Source: Alistipes sp.
GTDB taxonomy: Bacteria; Bacteroidota; Bacteroidia; Bacteroidales; Rikenellaceae
Direction of reading: 5' to 3'
Assembly (NCBI GenBank): GCA_017398555.1
Contig: JAFQFV010000008.1
Location: 59,385 to 123,384 of the forward strand
DNA length: 64,000 nucleotides
Shown: piece after piece, positions 7,515 through 17,483 of the stretch
Layout: each line of letters begins with the position of its first letter
Numbering within the stretch: the first letter of the stretch is position 1
Notes under the pieces: generated by a model
What the model saw: the letters and a program-made list of their open reading frames with translations, nothing else
Database searches by the model: none
Told to the model about the DNA's origin: nothing
Made by a program: the position numbers and the translations under genes

Positions 7515-8096
7515 TTATTCAAACTCCGGATAGAGATTTTCGTTATAATCAAATGGAGAGTCAAAATCCTTCAAACAGAGGTGTTTCAAATCCTTCTCCG
7601 AGAGCAGTGCGCTCTCTGTCGGAATCTGCCAATCTATGCCAAGGCTCTCATCCTTAATGCTGATACCACCATCGGCTTCAGGGGCATAGAAGTTGTCGCA
7701 CTTGTATTGAAATACCGCCGTCTCGCTCAACACAGCAAAGCCGTGAGCAAAGCCACGCGGAACGAAGAACTGTCGGTGGTTATCCTCCGTCAGCTCTACT
7801 GCCACATGCTTACCATAGGTTGGCGAACCCTTGCGAATATCGACCGCAACATCGAGCACACGACCCTTCACGCAGCGCACCAACTTACTCTGACTATATG
7901 GCGGACGCTGGAAGTGCAGACCGCGCATAACGCCATAGCTCGACATACTCTCATTATCCTGCACAAAGTTCACCTTGCGCACCTTCTGCTCGAACTCTCG
8001 CTGCGAGAAGCTCTCAAAGAAGTAACCGCGGGCATCTTTGAACACCTTCGGCTCGATAATCACCAAGCCCTCAATATCTGTCTTTATTACCTCCAT
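7515..8096 (-). CDS. rfbC: dTDP-4-dehydrorhamnose 3,5-epimerase
   Basis: This 193-residue cupin epimerises carbons 3 and 5 of dTDP-4-keto-6-deoxyglucose. Family marks are DARGYFFESF at about 20, FVQDNESMSSYGVMRGLHFQ with the catalytic His, and FVPRGFAHGFAVLS. The length is typical. The start is 2 bases from the rfbA stop and the stop is 1 base from the rfbD start. The gene order ugd-rfbA-rfbC-rfbD-rfbB places it mid-operon. Confidence 0.95.
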   Translation of the reverse strand: MEVIKTDIEGLVIIEPKVFKDARGYFFESFSQREFEQKVRKVNFVQDNESMSSYGVMRGLHFQRPPYSQSKLVRCVKGRVLDVAVDIRKGSPTYGKHVAVELTEDNHRQFFVPRGFAHGFAVLSETAVFQYKCDNFYAPEADGGISIKDESLGIDWQIPTESALLSEKDLKHLCLKDFDSPFDYNENLYPEFE

Positions 8097-8098
8097 TA

Positions 8099-9004
8099 TT
8101 ACTCAAGATTGGGTTTTCCGGTCTCCTTCAGCTCATCAATAACCTTCAGCAGATACTGACCATACTGGTTCTTCAACATCGGCTGTGCAAGCTCGCGCAT
8201 ACGCTCCTCTGTAATCCAGCCCTGACGATAGGCAATACCCTCAAGGCAAGCCACCTTAAGTCCCTGACGCTTCTCAAGTACCTCGATATATGTCGAAGCC
8301 TCGGAGAGTGAGTCGTGAGTACCTGTATCGAGCCAAGCAAAGCCACGACCGAGGGTCTGAACCTTCAGCTCGCCATCTGCCAAAAACTCCTGATTGACCG
8401 TTGTAATCTCATACTCGCCACGTGCCGATGGTTTGATATTTCTCGCCACCTCAACAACCTTATTCGGATAGAAGTAAAGACCTACAACAGCGTAGTTTGA
8501 CTTCGGATTTGCAGGTTTCTCCTCGATAGAGAGGCAGTTACCCGCATTATCAAACTCCGCCACGCCATAGCGCTCCGGGTCATTCACCCAGTAACCAAAA
8601 ACGGTCGCCTTCTGCTCCTGCTCGGCGGTACGAACGGCCTCTTTGAGCATCTTTGTAAAACCGGCACCATGGAAGATATTGTCGCCAAGAACAAGGCACG
8701 CGCTATCATCACCAATAAAGTCGGCACCGATAGTAAATGCCTGTGCCAAACCATCCGGCGAAGGCTGCTCGGCATACTCAAAATGAACGCCATAGTCGCT
8801 ACCATCGCCAAGTAATCTCTTAAAGCCCGGCAGATCGTACGGTGTCGAGATAATAAGGATATCTCTGATACCTGCCAGCATCAATACCGAGATTGGATAG
8901 TAAACCATCGGCTTGTCATAAATAGGCATCAACTGCTTTGAAATTCCCTTGGTGATAGGATAGAGGCGTGTTCCGCTGCCTCCTGCCAATACAATACCTT
9001 TCAT
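8099..9004 (-). CDS. rfbA: Glucose-1-phosphate thymidylyltransferase
   Basis: The enzyme makes dTDP-glucose from dTTP and glucose-1-phosphate, the first committed step to dTDP-rhamnose. The 301-residue protein opens with [18 protein letters not shown], the nucleotidyl-transferase signature, and has the sugar- and metal-binding segments [20 protein letters not shown] and [10 protein letters not shown]. The length is normal for RmlA. It follows ugd after 24 bases in the same operon. Confidence 0.96.
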   Translation of the reverse strand: MKGIVLAGGSGTRLYPITKGISKQLMPIYDKPMVYYPISVLMLAGIRDILIISTPYDLPGFKRLLGDGSDYGVHFEYAEQPSPDGLAQAFTIGADFIGDDSACLVLGDNIFHGAGFTKMLKEAVRTAEQEQKATVFGYWVNDPERYGVAEFDNAGNCLSIEEKPANPKSNYAVVGLYFYPNKVVEVARNIKPSARGEYEITTVNQEFLADGELKVQTLGRGFAWLDTGTHDSLSEASTYIEVLEKRQGLKVACLEGIAYRQGWITEERMRELAQPMLKNQYGQYLLKVIDELKETGKPNLE

Positions 9005-9028
9005 AGTTATCTGTTTATAATAGTTATT

Positions 9029-10261
9029 TTAATCCTTAAAGAAGATATCGCGAGTATAGACCTTCTCCCTCACATCATCCAAATCGGCATCGTAACGATT
9101 TGAAACAATCACTCGCGACTGACTCTTAAACTGCTCCAAATCATTCACAATTTTACTACCAAAGAAGGTCGTTCCATCCTCAAGTGTCGGCTCATAGATA
9201 ATCACCTGCGCACCTTTAGCCTTTATGCGTTTCATTACACCCTGAACAGAGGATTGACGGAAGTTATCCGACCCGCTCTTCATCGTAAGACGATAGACTC
9301 CTATCGTACATGGCGACTCTCGTTTGGCATCATAGTCACTGCTGCCCGTGTAGTAGCCCGCCATATTGAGGATTCTGTCGGCAACAAAATCCTTACGTGT
9401 GCGGTTGCTCTCAACAATGGCAGACATCATATTCTGCGGCACGTCGGCATAGTTTGCAAGCAGTTGCTTGGCATCCTTCGGCAGACAGTAACCGCCATAG
9501 CCGAATGAAGGGTTGTTATAGTGCGAGCCGATGCGCGGATCAAGGCCTACGCCCTCTATTATCGCGCGGGTATCGAGTCCCTTCATCTCGGCGTAGGTAT
9601 CAAGCTCATTGAAGTAGCTCACACGCAGCGCCAAGTATGTATTTGCAAAGAGTTTCACCGCCTCAGCCTCGGTAGCCCCCATAAAGAGGGTCTGTATATC
9701 CTCCTTAATAGCACCCTCGACAAGCATTGCTGCCAAGTGCTGTGCTGCAGCCATCAGTGCATCATCGCCACCCGGCACACCGACAATTATTCGACTCGGA
9801 TAGAGGTTATCATAGAGTGCCTTACTCTCGCGCAGAAACTCCGGCGAGAAGAGGATATTTCTGTTGCCCGACTTTGCACAAATCTGCTCGGTATAACCGA
9901 CAGGAACGGTACTCTTGATGACGATAACGGCATTTGGATTTAGCTCTGTAACCAAATTTACGACCGACTCTACAGCAGAGGTATCGAAGTGGTTAAGACG
10001 GCTGTCGTAGTTGGTCGGAGTTGCCACAACAACAAAATCAGCATCACGATAGGCAGACTCGGCATCTGTCGTAGCGACAAGATTCAGACTCTTGCCTGAC
10101 AGATACTTCTCGATATACTCATCCTGAATGGGCGACACCCTGCGATTGATCATCTCGACCCTCTGCGGAACAATATCCACAGCCACCACCTCATTGTGCT
10201 GCGCAAGCACAATGGCGAGACTCAATCCGACATATCCCGTTCCGGCAACCGCTATCTTCAT
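9029..10261 (-). CDS. ugd: UDP-glucose 6-dehydrogenase
   Basis: The 410-residue enzyme oxidises UDP-glucose to UDP-glucuronate with NAD+. The N-terminal Rossmann motif [10 protein letters not shown] is at residue 7. The central domain holds [13 protein letters not shown] and the catalytic Cys in [15 protein letters not shown]. The length fits the shorter bacterial Ugd class. A GDP-mannose dehydrogenase is less likely but not excluded. It is the first gene of the operon with rfbACDB and has a good promoter, so the products dTDP-rhamnose and UDP-glucuronate are probably made together for a surface polysaccharide. No polysaccharide glycosyltransferases are adjacent. Confidence 0.9.
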   Translation of the reverse strand: MKIAVAGTGYVGLSLAIVLAQHNEVVAVDIVPQRVEMINRRVSPIQDEYIEKYLSGKSLNLVATTDAESAYRDADFVVVATPTNYDSRLNHFDTSAVESVVNLVTELNPNAVIVIKSTVPVGYTEQICAKSGNRNILFSPEFLRESKALYDNLYPSRIIVGVPGGDDALMAAAQHLAAMLVEGAIKEDIQTLFMGATEAEAVKLFANTYLALRVSYFNELDTYAEMKGLDTRAIIEGVGLDPRIGSHYNNPSFGYGGYCLPKDAKQLLANYADVPQNMMSAIVESNRTRKDFVADRILNMAGYYTGSSDYDAKRESPCTIGVYRLTMKSGSDNFRQSSVQGVMKRIKAKGAQVIIYEPTLEDGTTFFGSKIVNDLEQFKSQSRVIVSNRYDADLDDVREKVYTRDIFFKD

Positions 10262-10306
10262 AATAGTTTACATCTACTTATCTGCACAATATCGCACAAT
10301 ATTATG

Positions 10307-10337
10307 CAAATATAACAAATTATATATTGAGTTGCAA
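10307..10337 (-). promoter_or_regulatory. Promoter of the ugd-rfbACDB operon
   Basis: On the minus strand TTG (10337-10335), a 20-bp spacer and TATATTTG (10314-10307) match the Bacteroidota consensus. The leader to the ugd start is about 40 bases. Confidence 0.75.
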
Positions 10338-10353
10338 CGTTACACGACATTTT

Positions 10354-12162
10354 TTAATCGAGAGGGGTCAGTTCTACTGCAAATCGAGCCTTTTTGCGCA
10401 CATTAAAATCAAATCCAACCCTGCGGGAATTCCTATTTTCAGCATCATAATCGTGTGGCGGAGTATTCGAAACAGTAAATGCTTTAGCCCCCTTCGAGGC
10501 GCAGATAAGCAACCTTTTGCCACTCTGTTTCAGCAAAATCTCTCTATTGCCAAGCAGCTCTACTTCAGCGTTAGTACACATTGTCCAACGCATAGTTGTC
10601 GGCCGCACAGCCTGCAAAGAGTCTATCACAGCAACTCGCCCATAATCATCAATCGTAATAGTTCTCATAGCTACCGATAACTCCTCAAAGAGTTGCGACA
10701 TATCAAAAGTTGCACCATGACACCCTTTACTGTCATAGCTCTCAACCATTGTTGCACGACCCGCAACAAGATGCTTTTTATCCTTGACCGTTAGCGTAGA
10801 ATGGGCTGAGCTACCTATACGAAAGACATCCCAACGCTGCGAGTTCTCCTTCATATTCCACAAATCAACACCCTTTCTCTCAAGGGTGTAGTAGTTCTGC
10901 GAGCCCAAATCTATACTCCAACGCACACCACCCCACTCGTAGATAAAACTTCCGGCATCCATATGGGCGTGTGAGAGTGATGCAGAGCCCCCTTTTGCTG
11001 CTAAATAGATATCTTTTTGGGAGTTCCAGCCACTGCGATATGCAAAGAGCGGTTGTGTCCCATCACCAACGAAGAAATTAGACTTCGGAGGCTCTATATT
11101 ATTCAGGTTGCAACGCGACAAAAAGAACATTCCTATAGGCAACAATCGTCGCTCTTCAATACGGATAGCACCACTCTCAAGGCTCCGAAAATCATCGTAT
11201 ATCTTACCCATATCGCCAGACTCTGCCGCAAACCAACCCAACAGCGGATTTTGCGCCTTTTTTACCGTTGCTCCATTATCCGAGTAGTTGAATTTACCAC
11301 CCGTAGGTGTCATCATAAAATTAACAAAATCAGCCGATTGCAAAAATCCCTCACTATCTTCAATTCCAAAGCTACTACCCAACGCACTACGCAGCCCCTC
11401 TATCATCAACACCTCAAACCAAGTGCCATAACTCCAATAGCCACTACCCTCAACATAGACTCCATTTGGAGCATAAGTAGCCATTGCTATAGGATTTGAC
11501 AAAAGCGACTTTTCAACCATCTCAAGCGCCAATTCCGAATCATATTCGGAGACAGCCAATGCACCGAGCACCATACCACAATTACAGACCTGATTCCAAT
11601 TATTTGCACGGCGATAGAACCACATCTGGCTCTCTTTCTCCGCCCCCAATAGCCCCTTTTCAACTATCGCGCCCACAATCTCCTCTCGACTCTGCTTGGA
11701 GAGCACATCGTAGAGCCAATCATAACCCAACGCCAAGGCTACAGTCATCTCTGCCACATCAAGGAAGTGTGACGGATTCCAATTATCAAACCGCGCAGCT
11801 GCAATCATCTCTTGCTCTGCACGTTGCGCATACTCAACATCGGCTGTCACCAAATAAGCATAACTACAAAACAGCACCCGCTCAAGCACCGTTCTACTAA
11901 TGGTAAGCAGTCGCTTTCCCGTCTTCTTATAGACCACCTCAGGTTGCTCCAGAAAAGAGGTAGCACGTGTAAGTATATAGTCATTCAACCGCTCCATCCG
12001 CGGAGAAGTTGCTACAGCACGTTTCAATTGTGCCACCCTATCTGCATCAATAATCAGTCGAGGATGGGGCTTTGGAGTTGCAAATTGTCCCTCATTCAAC
12101 GTCTGAGCCCGAACCGCAAACGTGGTTATGACAACGAAAAGAGTAAAAAATAACCTACGCAT
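10354..12162 (-). CDS. Secreted heparinase II/III-family polysaccharide lyase
   Basis: The protein (602 residues from 12162) has a signal peptide, MRRLFFTLFVVITTFAVRAQ, then an α-helical toroid domain (about 30-370) and a β-sandwich heparinase II/III-like domain (about 400-590; SLSHAHMDAGSFIYEWGG with the conserved His/Asp). Such enzymes cleave uronic-acid polysaccharides by β-elimination in the periplasm. The substrate (heparin, alginate or other) cannot be told. The start at 12162 is supported by a promoter 18 bases upstream; reading further upstream adds 29 residues lying across that promoter. It stands alone, without a SusCD pair or sulfatase, which is unusual for a glycan-use gene. Confidence 0.82.
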   Translation of the reverse strand: MRRLFFTLFVVITTFAVRAQTLNEGQFATPKPHPRLIIDADRVAQLKRAVATSPRMERLNDYILTRATSFLEQPEVVYKKTGKRLLTISRTVLERVLFCSYAYLVTADVEYAQRAEQEMIAAARFDNWNPSHFLDVAEMTVALALGYDWLYDVLSKQSREEIVGAIVEKGLLGAEKESQMWFYRRANNWNQVCNCGMVLGALAVSEYDSELALEMVEKSLLSNPIAMATYAPNGVYVEGSGYWSYGTWFEVLMIEGLRSALGSSFGIEDSEGFLQSADFVNFMMTPTGGKFNYSDNGATVKKAQNPLLGWFAAESGDMGKIYDDFRSLESGAIRIEERRLLPIGMFFLSRCNLNNIEPPKSNFFVGDGTQPLFAYRSGWNSQKDIYLAAKGGSASLSHAHMDAGSFIYEWGGVRWSIDLGSQNYYTLERKGVDLWNMKENSQRWDVFRIGSSAHSTLTVKDKKHLVAGRATMVESYDSKGCHGATFDMSQLFEELSVAMRTITIDDYGRVAVIDSLQAVRPTTMRWTMCTNAEVELLGNREILLKQSGKRLLICASKGAKAFTVSNTPPHDYDAENRNSRRVGFDFNVRKKARFAVELTPLD

Positions 12163-12179
12163 ATAACTCACTTTTACAA

Positions 12180-12210
12180 CAAAAATAGTAATTTTGTGCC
12201 AAATTGTCAA
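12180..12210 (-). promoter_or_regulatory. Promoter of the heparinase-like gene
   Basis: On the minus strand TTG (12210-12208), 20 bp, and TATTTTTG (12187-12180) form a consensus Bacteroidota promoter. Transcription would start about 12 bases before the ATG at 12162, which rules out the longer upstream reading. Confidence 0.75.
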
Positions 12211-12305
12211 TTTGTCTGCCAAAGTTGGCACTATATATGCGTTTGGCATAAGGATTGATTGATAAGAGTGTAAACAGAAAATTTAACTAAAACATATTCA
12301 AAACT

Positions 12306-12578
12306 ATGATTAAACCACTATCAGACAGAGTACTCATTCTGCCAAATCCGGCAGAGGAGGTGACCGCCGGAGGTCTTATTATTCCGGATACAGCAAAGGA
12401 GAAGCCGCTTGCAGGTAAGGTTATCGCAGCAGGCCCCGGCACAAAGGATGTGACAATGGAGGTAAAGGAGGGCGACCAGGTGCTCTATGGCAAGTACTCA
12501 GGTACCGAGGTTAACCACGAGGGCACAACCTATATCATTATGAAGCAGTCAGAGATTCTGGCGGTAGTAGAGAAATAA
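12306..12578 (+). CDS. groS: GroES co-chaperonin
   Basis: This 90-residue protein is the heptameric lid of the GroEL chamber. It starts MIKPLSDRVLILPNPAEEVTAGG and has the mobile loop with GGLIIPDTAKEKP at 22-34 and the core GDQVLYGKYSGTEV. The length is normal. groEL follows, but only after a 360-base gap filled with repeats instead of the usual short spacer. I see no clear TAnnTTTG promoter or CIRCE element upstream. Confidence 0.96.
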   Translation: MIKPLSDRVLILPNPAEEVTAGGLIIPDTAKEKPLAGKVIAAGPGTKDVTMEVKEGDQVLYGKYSGTEVNHEGTTYIIMKQSEILAVVEK

Positions 12579-12609
12579 TTTGGCTGTTGGCTATTGGTTT
12601 TATAGAGGT

Positions 12610-12624
12610 GTCGGCAGAGCCGAC
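12610..12624. repeat. Small hairpin after groES
   Basis: GTCGGC-AGA-GCCGAC forms a perfect 6-bp stem with a three-base loop, 31 bases after the groES stop. It has no T-tract, so it is more likely an mRNA processing or stability element than a terminator. Confidence 0.45.
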
Positions 12625-12668
12625 TTATATAAATCCGCAGAATAGCCAAAAGCAAAAAAAACAACCCC

Positions 12669-12780
12669 GTTTTGATTTTAGATAAAAAGGTCGAGGCGAT
12701 GGGACATACTAAGGGGTATTTCCCATTGACGAGAACAAGGTAGCGGCAGTAAAAACCGCATAAAATCGAAACCAAAATTA
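12669..12780. repeat. Segmented-hairpin repeat, groES-groEL copy A
   Basis: The ends GTTTTGATTTTA (12669-12680) and TAAAATCGAAAC (12761-12772) are inverted with one wobble. The apex is GATGGGACATAC-TAAGGG-GTATTTCCCATTG with the same C-T mismatch as the copies at 2476 and 38092. The ends are shared with copy B, which follows 15 bases later. Confidence 0.75.
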
Positions 12781-12795
12781 GAAAGACAAACACAC

Positions 12796-12923
12796 GTTTT
12801 GATTTTAGGTGGAGTTTTACAACGCTCTCGCAGACAATTAAACCTCAGCATACAAGAGTTATGTGAGGATTTAATTGGCAAGAGGAAGGAGGTAAAAACC
12901 GCATAAAATCGAAACCAAAATTA
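12796..12923. repeat. Segmented-hairpin repeat, groES-groEL copy B
   Basis: The ends match copy A: GTTTTGATTTTAG on the left and a right end identical over about 30 bases (AAAAACCGCATAAAATCGAA...). The interior is different: AATTAAA pairs with TTTAATT, CCTCA with TGAGG, and CATA with TATG around AAGAGT. The unit ends 15 bases before the groEL ATG, so a long hairpin would sit beside the groEL ribosome binding region. Confidence 0.75.
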
Positions 12924-12932
12924 AAGAGATAA

Positions 12933-14566
<1,634 letters not shown>

Positions 14567-14567
<1 letters not shown>

Positions 14568-14601
14568 AAAAAGTGGCAGTTCGATACTGCCACTTTTTTT
14601 T
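14567..14601 (+). terminator. groEL terminator
   Basis: AAAAAAGTGGCAGT (14567-14580) pairs perfectly with ACTGCCACTTTTTT around the loop TCGAT and overlaps the groEL stop region. Confidence 0.92.
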
Positions 14602-14637
14602 ACTCTTGGCCATTGGCCATTAGCTATTGGCTACTTG

Positions 14638-14662
14638 GGTCGTCGTTTGACGACCTTTTTTT
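14638..14662 (+). terminator. Second terminator between groEL and the 6S-like RNA
   Basis: GGTCGTC-GTTT-GACGACC is a perfect 7-bp stem followed by seven T. It lies directly before the promoter of the small RNA and would shield it from readthrough. Confidence 0.75.
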
Positions 14663-14663
14663 G

Positions 14664-14694
14664 TTGTAAAACTAAAAATCTTTTCTTAACTTTG
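14664..14694 (+). promoter_or_regulatory. Promoter upstream of the 6S-like RNA
   Basis: TTG (14664-14666), a 20-bp spacer and TAACTTTG (14687-14694) match the Bacteroidota consensus. A second, imperfect promoter (TTG 14700-14702; TATTTTTTG 14724-14732) would start transcription at the base of the RNA stem. Confidence 0.7.
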
Positions 14695-14734
14695 CATTGT
14701 TGTAGAGCAATCTGCGGCAGACATATTTTTTGAT

Positions 14735-14938
14735 GAAAGTGTATTAGCTTTTATCCTTGATACGAAATCTGGAAAATTTCATTAGGACAAGGAGAGCAAT
14801 TCACTCATCACTTCGTATTGATACATCTGAGGGTAATTACCTCATTTTCAATACGAGTGTGGGGTATTGTTTATTTGTCCTAAGGTATTCCAGAACCTCG
14901 TATCAGATAGACTAATCGGCTCCACACTTTCTTTTTTA
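14735..14938 (+). ncRNA. ssrS: 6S-like RNA (Bacteroidales type)
   Basis: The region folds on paper into one long interrupted rod of about 200 nucleotides, like 6S RNA, which binds the RNA polymerase holoenzyme by mimicking an open promoter. The arms in order are GAAAGTGT/ACACTTTC, ATTAG/CTAAT, TTGATACGA/TCGTATCAG, TCTGGAA/TTCCAGA and TTAGGACAA/TTGTCCTAA. A large central bubble follows (about 18 and 14 unpaired bases), then the upper stem CGTATTG/CAATACG and the terminal hairpin TGAGG/CCTCA. It ends in TTTTTT (14933-14938). No reading frame crosses it. The exact 5' end depends on which of two promoters is used. Confidence 0.72.
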
Positions 14939-14978
14939 CAATACTCTGCAGGAGCCACAGAGTACAACACAAATAACA

Positions 14979-15371
14979 ATGAAGAAAAATCTCATTTCTG
15001 CGGCTCTGGGTGCAGTTATTCTCTGCACCGCAACCTCTTGTGCTTCAATCTTTTGCGGCTCAAAAGCAAAGGTTACTTTCGACTCGAATATCAAGGAGAA
15101 TGTAACCCTTACAATCGACGGCATTAAACACCACGACGTCGCTTTCCCTTACACTACAAAGGTTAAGCGCGGTTTTGAAGATACAATCGTCAAGGCCGAG
15201 GTCAAGGAGTACAAGACCGAGACAATCGTTATCGACAAGACCTTCAACCCTATATCCATAATCAACCTCTGCGACGTTTTAGGTTGGGGTATCGACGCTG
15301 CCACAGGCGCAATTACCAAGCCATCCCAGAGCTACTTCGAAATCGAATTCAAGCCTGAGAATAAGGAGTAA
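14979..15371 (+). CDS. Small lipoprotein of unknown function
   Basis: This 130-residue protein has a lipoprotein signal peptide with the lipobox TATSC at about residue 21 (MKKNLISAALGAVILCTATSCAS). The mature part is a short β-rich domain (KVTFDSNIKENVTLTIDG, then TKVKRGFEDTIVKAEV) resembling PEGA-type modules, and a Gly-rich segment (LGWGIDAATGAI) that may sit in or on the membrane. It is probably anchored in the outer or inner membrane. It starts 40 bases after the small RNA and has no promoter of its own that I can see. A hairpin repeat follows. Confidence 0.75.
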   Translation: MKKNLISAALGAVILCTATSCASIFCGSKAKVTFDSNIKENVTLTIDGIKHHDVAFPYTTKVKRGFEDTIVKAEVKEYKTETIVIDKTFNPISIINLCDVLGWGIDAATGAITKPSQSYFEIEFKPENKE

Positions 15372-15404
15372 ATTCAGGTTGCACACCGCTCAATCTGTGC
15401 ACCG

Positions 15405-15528
15405 TTTTATCGTCAAAAGGTAGTAGTAGGTGCATATCGTGAAATATCCCCAGATGGGCTGTACTTGGGGTACTGCTCATTTGGGGATATGAGGGATGTG
15501 CAGCTAATGCTGCCTTTTCACGATAAAA
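15405..15528. repeat. Segmented-hairpin repeat before the rimP promoter
   Basis: The outer arms TTTTATCGTCAAAAGGTAG (15405-15423) and CTGCCTTTTCACGATAAAA (15510-15528) pair over 19 positions with a C-C mismatch. Inner blocks AATATCCCCA/TGGGGATAT, ATGGGC/GCTCAT and GTAC/GTAC close the apex with a T-T mismatch. It is the cleanest member of the family. The gap between the lipoprotein and rimP otherwise contains only the rimP promoter and leader. Confidence 0.85.
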
Positions 15529-15550
15529 CACTAATATTTCTTACGAAATA

Positions 15551-15582
15551 TTTGCTTTTCTCAATTTAATGCACTACTTTTG
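15551..15582 (+). promoter_or_regulatory. Promoter of rimP-nusA-infB
   Basis: TTTG (15551-15554), a 20-bp spacer and TACTTTTG (15575-15582) form a near-perfect Bacteroidota promoter. The predicted leader is about 93 nucleotides. Confidence 0.82.
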
Positions 15583-15598
15583 TGGTGTGAAGGAGTGA

Positions 15599-15626
15599 AA
15601 GGGGACGAAAAGGTCCCCTTATTTTG
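15599..15626 (+). promoter_or_regulatory. Leader hairpin of the rimP-nusA-infB mRNA
   Basis: AAGGGGAC-GAAAAG-GTCCCCTT is a perfect 8-bp stem starting about 11 bases from the predicted transcript start, followed by ATTTTG. It could be a weak attenuator acted on by NusA (autoregulation of nusA operons is known in other bacteria) or an RNA-stabilising stem. Which is not decidable here. Confidence 0.5.
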
Positions 15627-15680
15627 TGCCCGTGCGGCAAGAATTTGACAGAGATAAAGTAAGAGAAAATTTATAACGAT

Positions 15681-16145
15681 ATGGATATCAGCAAGTTAAT
15701 AGAAGTAGTAGAGGAGAATTTACAAGGAAGCGATGTATTTGTTGTAGAGTGCACCTCTACCCCATCAAATGAGATTTCGCTCATTCTTGACGCTGACAGC
15801 AGGGTATCGATAGATACTTGCGTGGCAGTTTCGCGTGCTGTAGATGCAGTTTTTGACAGAGATGTAGAGGATTTTTCTCTTATGGTTGCATCGGCAGGTA
15901 TTGGCGAGCCGCTCAAGTTGTTGCGTCAGTACAAGAAGATTGAGGGCTCCCCTATCGAGGTGTTGCTCAAGGATGGCATCAAGATTTTGGGCACACTTGA
16001 CCAGGCGACAGAGGAGGGTATTACAATCTCTTACGACGAGAAGGTGGCCGTTGAGGGCAAGAAGCGCAAGGAGTTGCAGCACATCGTTCGTCAGATAGCT
16101 TTCGAGGATATCAAGACCGCAAAGGAATATTTAGATTACAAATAA
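15681..16145 (+). CDS. rimP: Ribosome maturation factor RimP
   Basis: RimP assists assembly of the 30S subunit. The 154-residue protein has the N-terminal α/β domain with VVECTSTPSNEISLILD and the DTCVAVSRAVDAVFDRD segment, followed by the GIGEPLKLLRQYKK linker and a C-terminal SH3-like barrel. The length is typical for Bacteroidota. It is the first gene of the classical rimP-nusA-infB operon. Confidence 0.93.
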   Translation: MDISKLIEVVEENLQGSDVFVVECTSTPSNEISLILDADSRVSIDTCVAVSRAVDAVFDRDVEDFSLMVASAGIGEPLKLLRQYKKIEGSPIEVLLKDGIKILGTLDQATEEGITISYDEKVAVEGKKRKELQHIVRQIAFEDIKTAKEYLDYK

Positions 16146-16163
16146 TATAAAAAACAGACAACA

Positions 16164-17405
16164 ATGAACAATTTGAATCTTATCAGCAACTTTGCAGAGT
16201 TCAAAGAGCTGAAAAACATCGACAAATCGACAATGATCGGTGTTCTTGAGGATGTATTCCATCACGCCCTGCAGAAGCAGTATGGTACTGATGAGAATTT
16301 CGATGTCATCATCAACGCCGACAAGGGCGACCTTGAGATTTGGCGCAACCGCGTAGTGGTAGCCGATGAGGATTTTGAGGATGAGGTACGCGAGATTTCA
16401 CTCTCTCAGATTCAGGCTATCGACCCATCTTACGAGGTGGGCGACGAGTACACAGACCCTATCACTTTCGAGTCTTTCGGTCGTCGTGCAGTACTCTCAC
16501 TGCGTCAGAACCTCGCATCACGCATCCTTGACCTTGAGAAGTCAAAGCTCTACGAGAAGTACCGCGACCGCGTGGGCGAGATTGTATCGGGCGAGATTTA
16601 TCAGGTTTGGAAGAAGGAGGTGCTTATCCTTGACGATGATGACAACGAGCTGATTTTGCCACGCGCAGAGCAGATTCCTGGCGAGTTCTACCACAAGGGC
16701 GACACTCTGAAGGCTATCGTTAAGAGCGTGGAGATGAACAACAACCAGCCACGTATCATCCTCTCTCGTACTGCAAACCAGTTCCTTGAGCGACTCTTCG
16801 AGGCTGAGGTACCTGAGATTTACGACGGTCTGATTACAATCAAGAAGATTGCCCGCATCCCTGGCGAGCGTGCAAAGGTTGCTGTTGAGTCTTATGACGA
16901 CCGCATCGACCCTGTAGGCTCTTGCGTGGGTATGAAGGGTGCGCGTATCTACACTATCGTAAAGGAGTTGCACAACGAGAATATCGATGTTATCAACTAT
17001 ACTTCAAACACCAAGCTGCTCATTCAGCGTTCACTCAATCCGGCAAAGACTACCGAGATTGTTGTTGATGAGGAGCGTATGACAGCATCTGTATATCTCG
17101 ACCCTGATCAGGTATCACTTGCTATCGGTAAGGGTGGTTTGAATATCAAGCTCTCAAAGATGCTGACCGGTTACAACATCGACGTATTCCGTAACATCGA
17201 GGGTGGCGACTATCCGCTCTCTGAGTTCTCGGATGTTATCGAGGATTGGCAGATTGAGGCCCTCTCTGCAGTAGGTCTTGACCGTGCAAAGGCAGTTCTT
17301 GCACTGAGCGCAGAGGAGATTGCCGAGCGTGCAGACCTTGAGGTAGAGCAGGCTGAGGCTATTATCGCTATTCTTGAGAGCGAGTTGGAGCAGAGTGAGG
17401 AGTAA
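16164..17405 (+). CDS. nusA: Transcription termination/antitermination factor NusA
   Basis: NusA binds RNA polymerase and modulates pausing, termination and antitermination. The 413-residue protein contains the N-terminal polymerase-binding domain (1-125), an S1 domain (about 135-200, GEIVSGEIYQVWKKEVLI) and two KH domains (SCVGMKGARI near 255 and LAIGKGGLNIKLSK near 320). A short acidic helical tail replaces the repeats of E. coli NusA. It lies 18 bases after rimP and 78 bases before the infB start. Confidence 0.95.
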   Translation: MNNLNLISNFAEFKELKNIDKSTMIGVLEDVFHHALQKQYGTDENFDVIINADKGDLEIWRNRVVVADEDFEDEVREISLSQIQAIDPSYEVGDEYTDPITFESFGRRAVLSLRQNLASRILDLEKSKLYEKYRDRVGEIVSGEIYQVWKKEVLILDDDDNELILPRAEQIPGEFYHKGDTLKAIVKSVEMNNNQPRIILSRTANQFLERLFEAEVPEIYDGLITIKKIARIPGERAKVAVESYDDRIDPVGSCVGMKGARIYTIVKELHNENIDVINYTSNTKLLIQRSLNPAKTTEIVVDEERMTASVYLDPDQVSLAIGKGGLNIKLSKMLTGYNIDVFRNIEGGDYPLSEFSDVIEDWQIEALSAVGLDRAKAVLALSAEEIAERADLEVEQAEAIIAILESELEQSEE

Positions 17406-17483
17406 TCCGTTCCCCAGAATCCGGTTACGAGATTTTCGTAACAAGCAAAACAAGTGTTAAATAAAAAAAAGGAAAAATATATA

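Noticed and set aside
7514-7564. Longer N-terminus of RfbD
   Set aside because: The extra 17 residues lie inside rfbC and before the Rossmann motif, while an ATG one base after the rfbC stop fits.
12163-12249. Longer N-terminus of the heparinase-like protein
   Set aside because: The extension would be encoded across the promoter and hides the signal peptide.
12669-12923. An insertion sequence
   Set aside because: The elements are about 110-130 bp, have no transposase and no clear target duplication; they are better called hairpin repeats.
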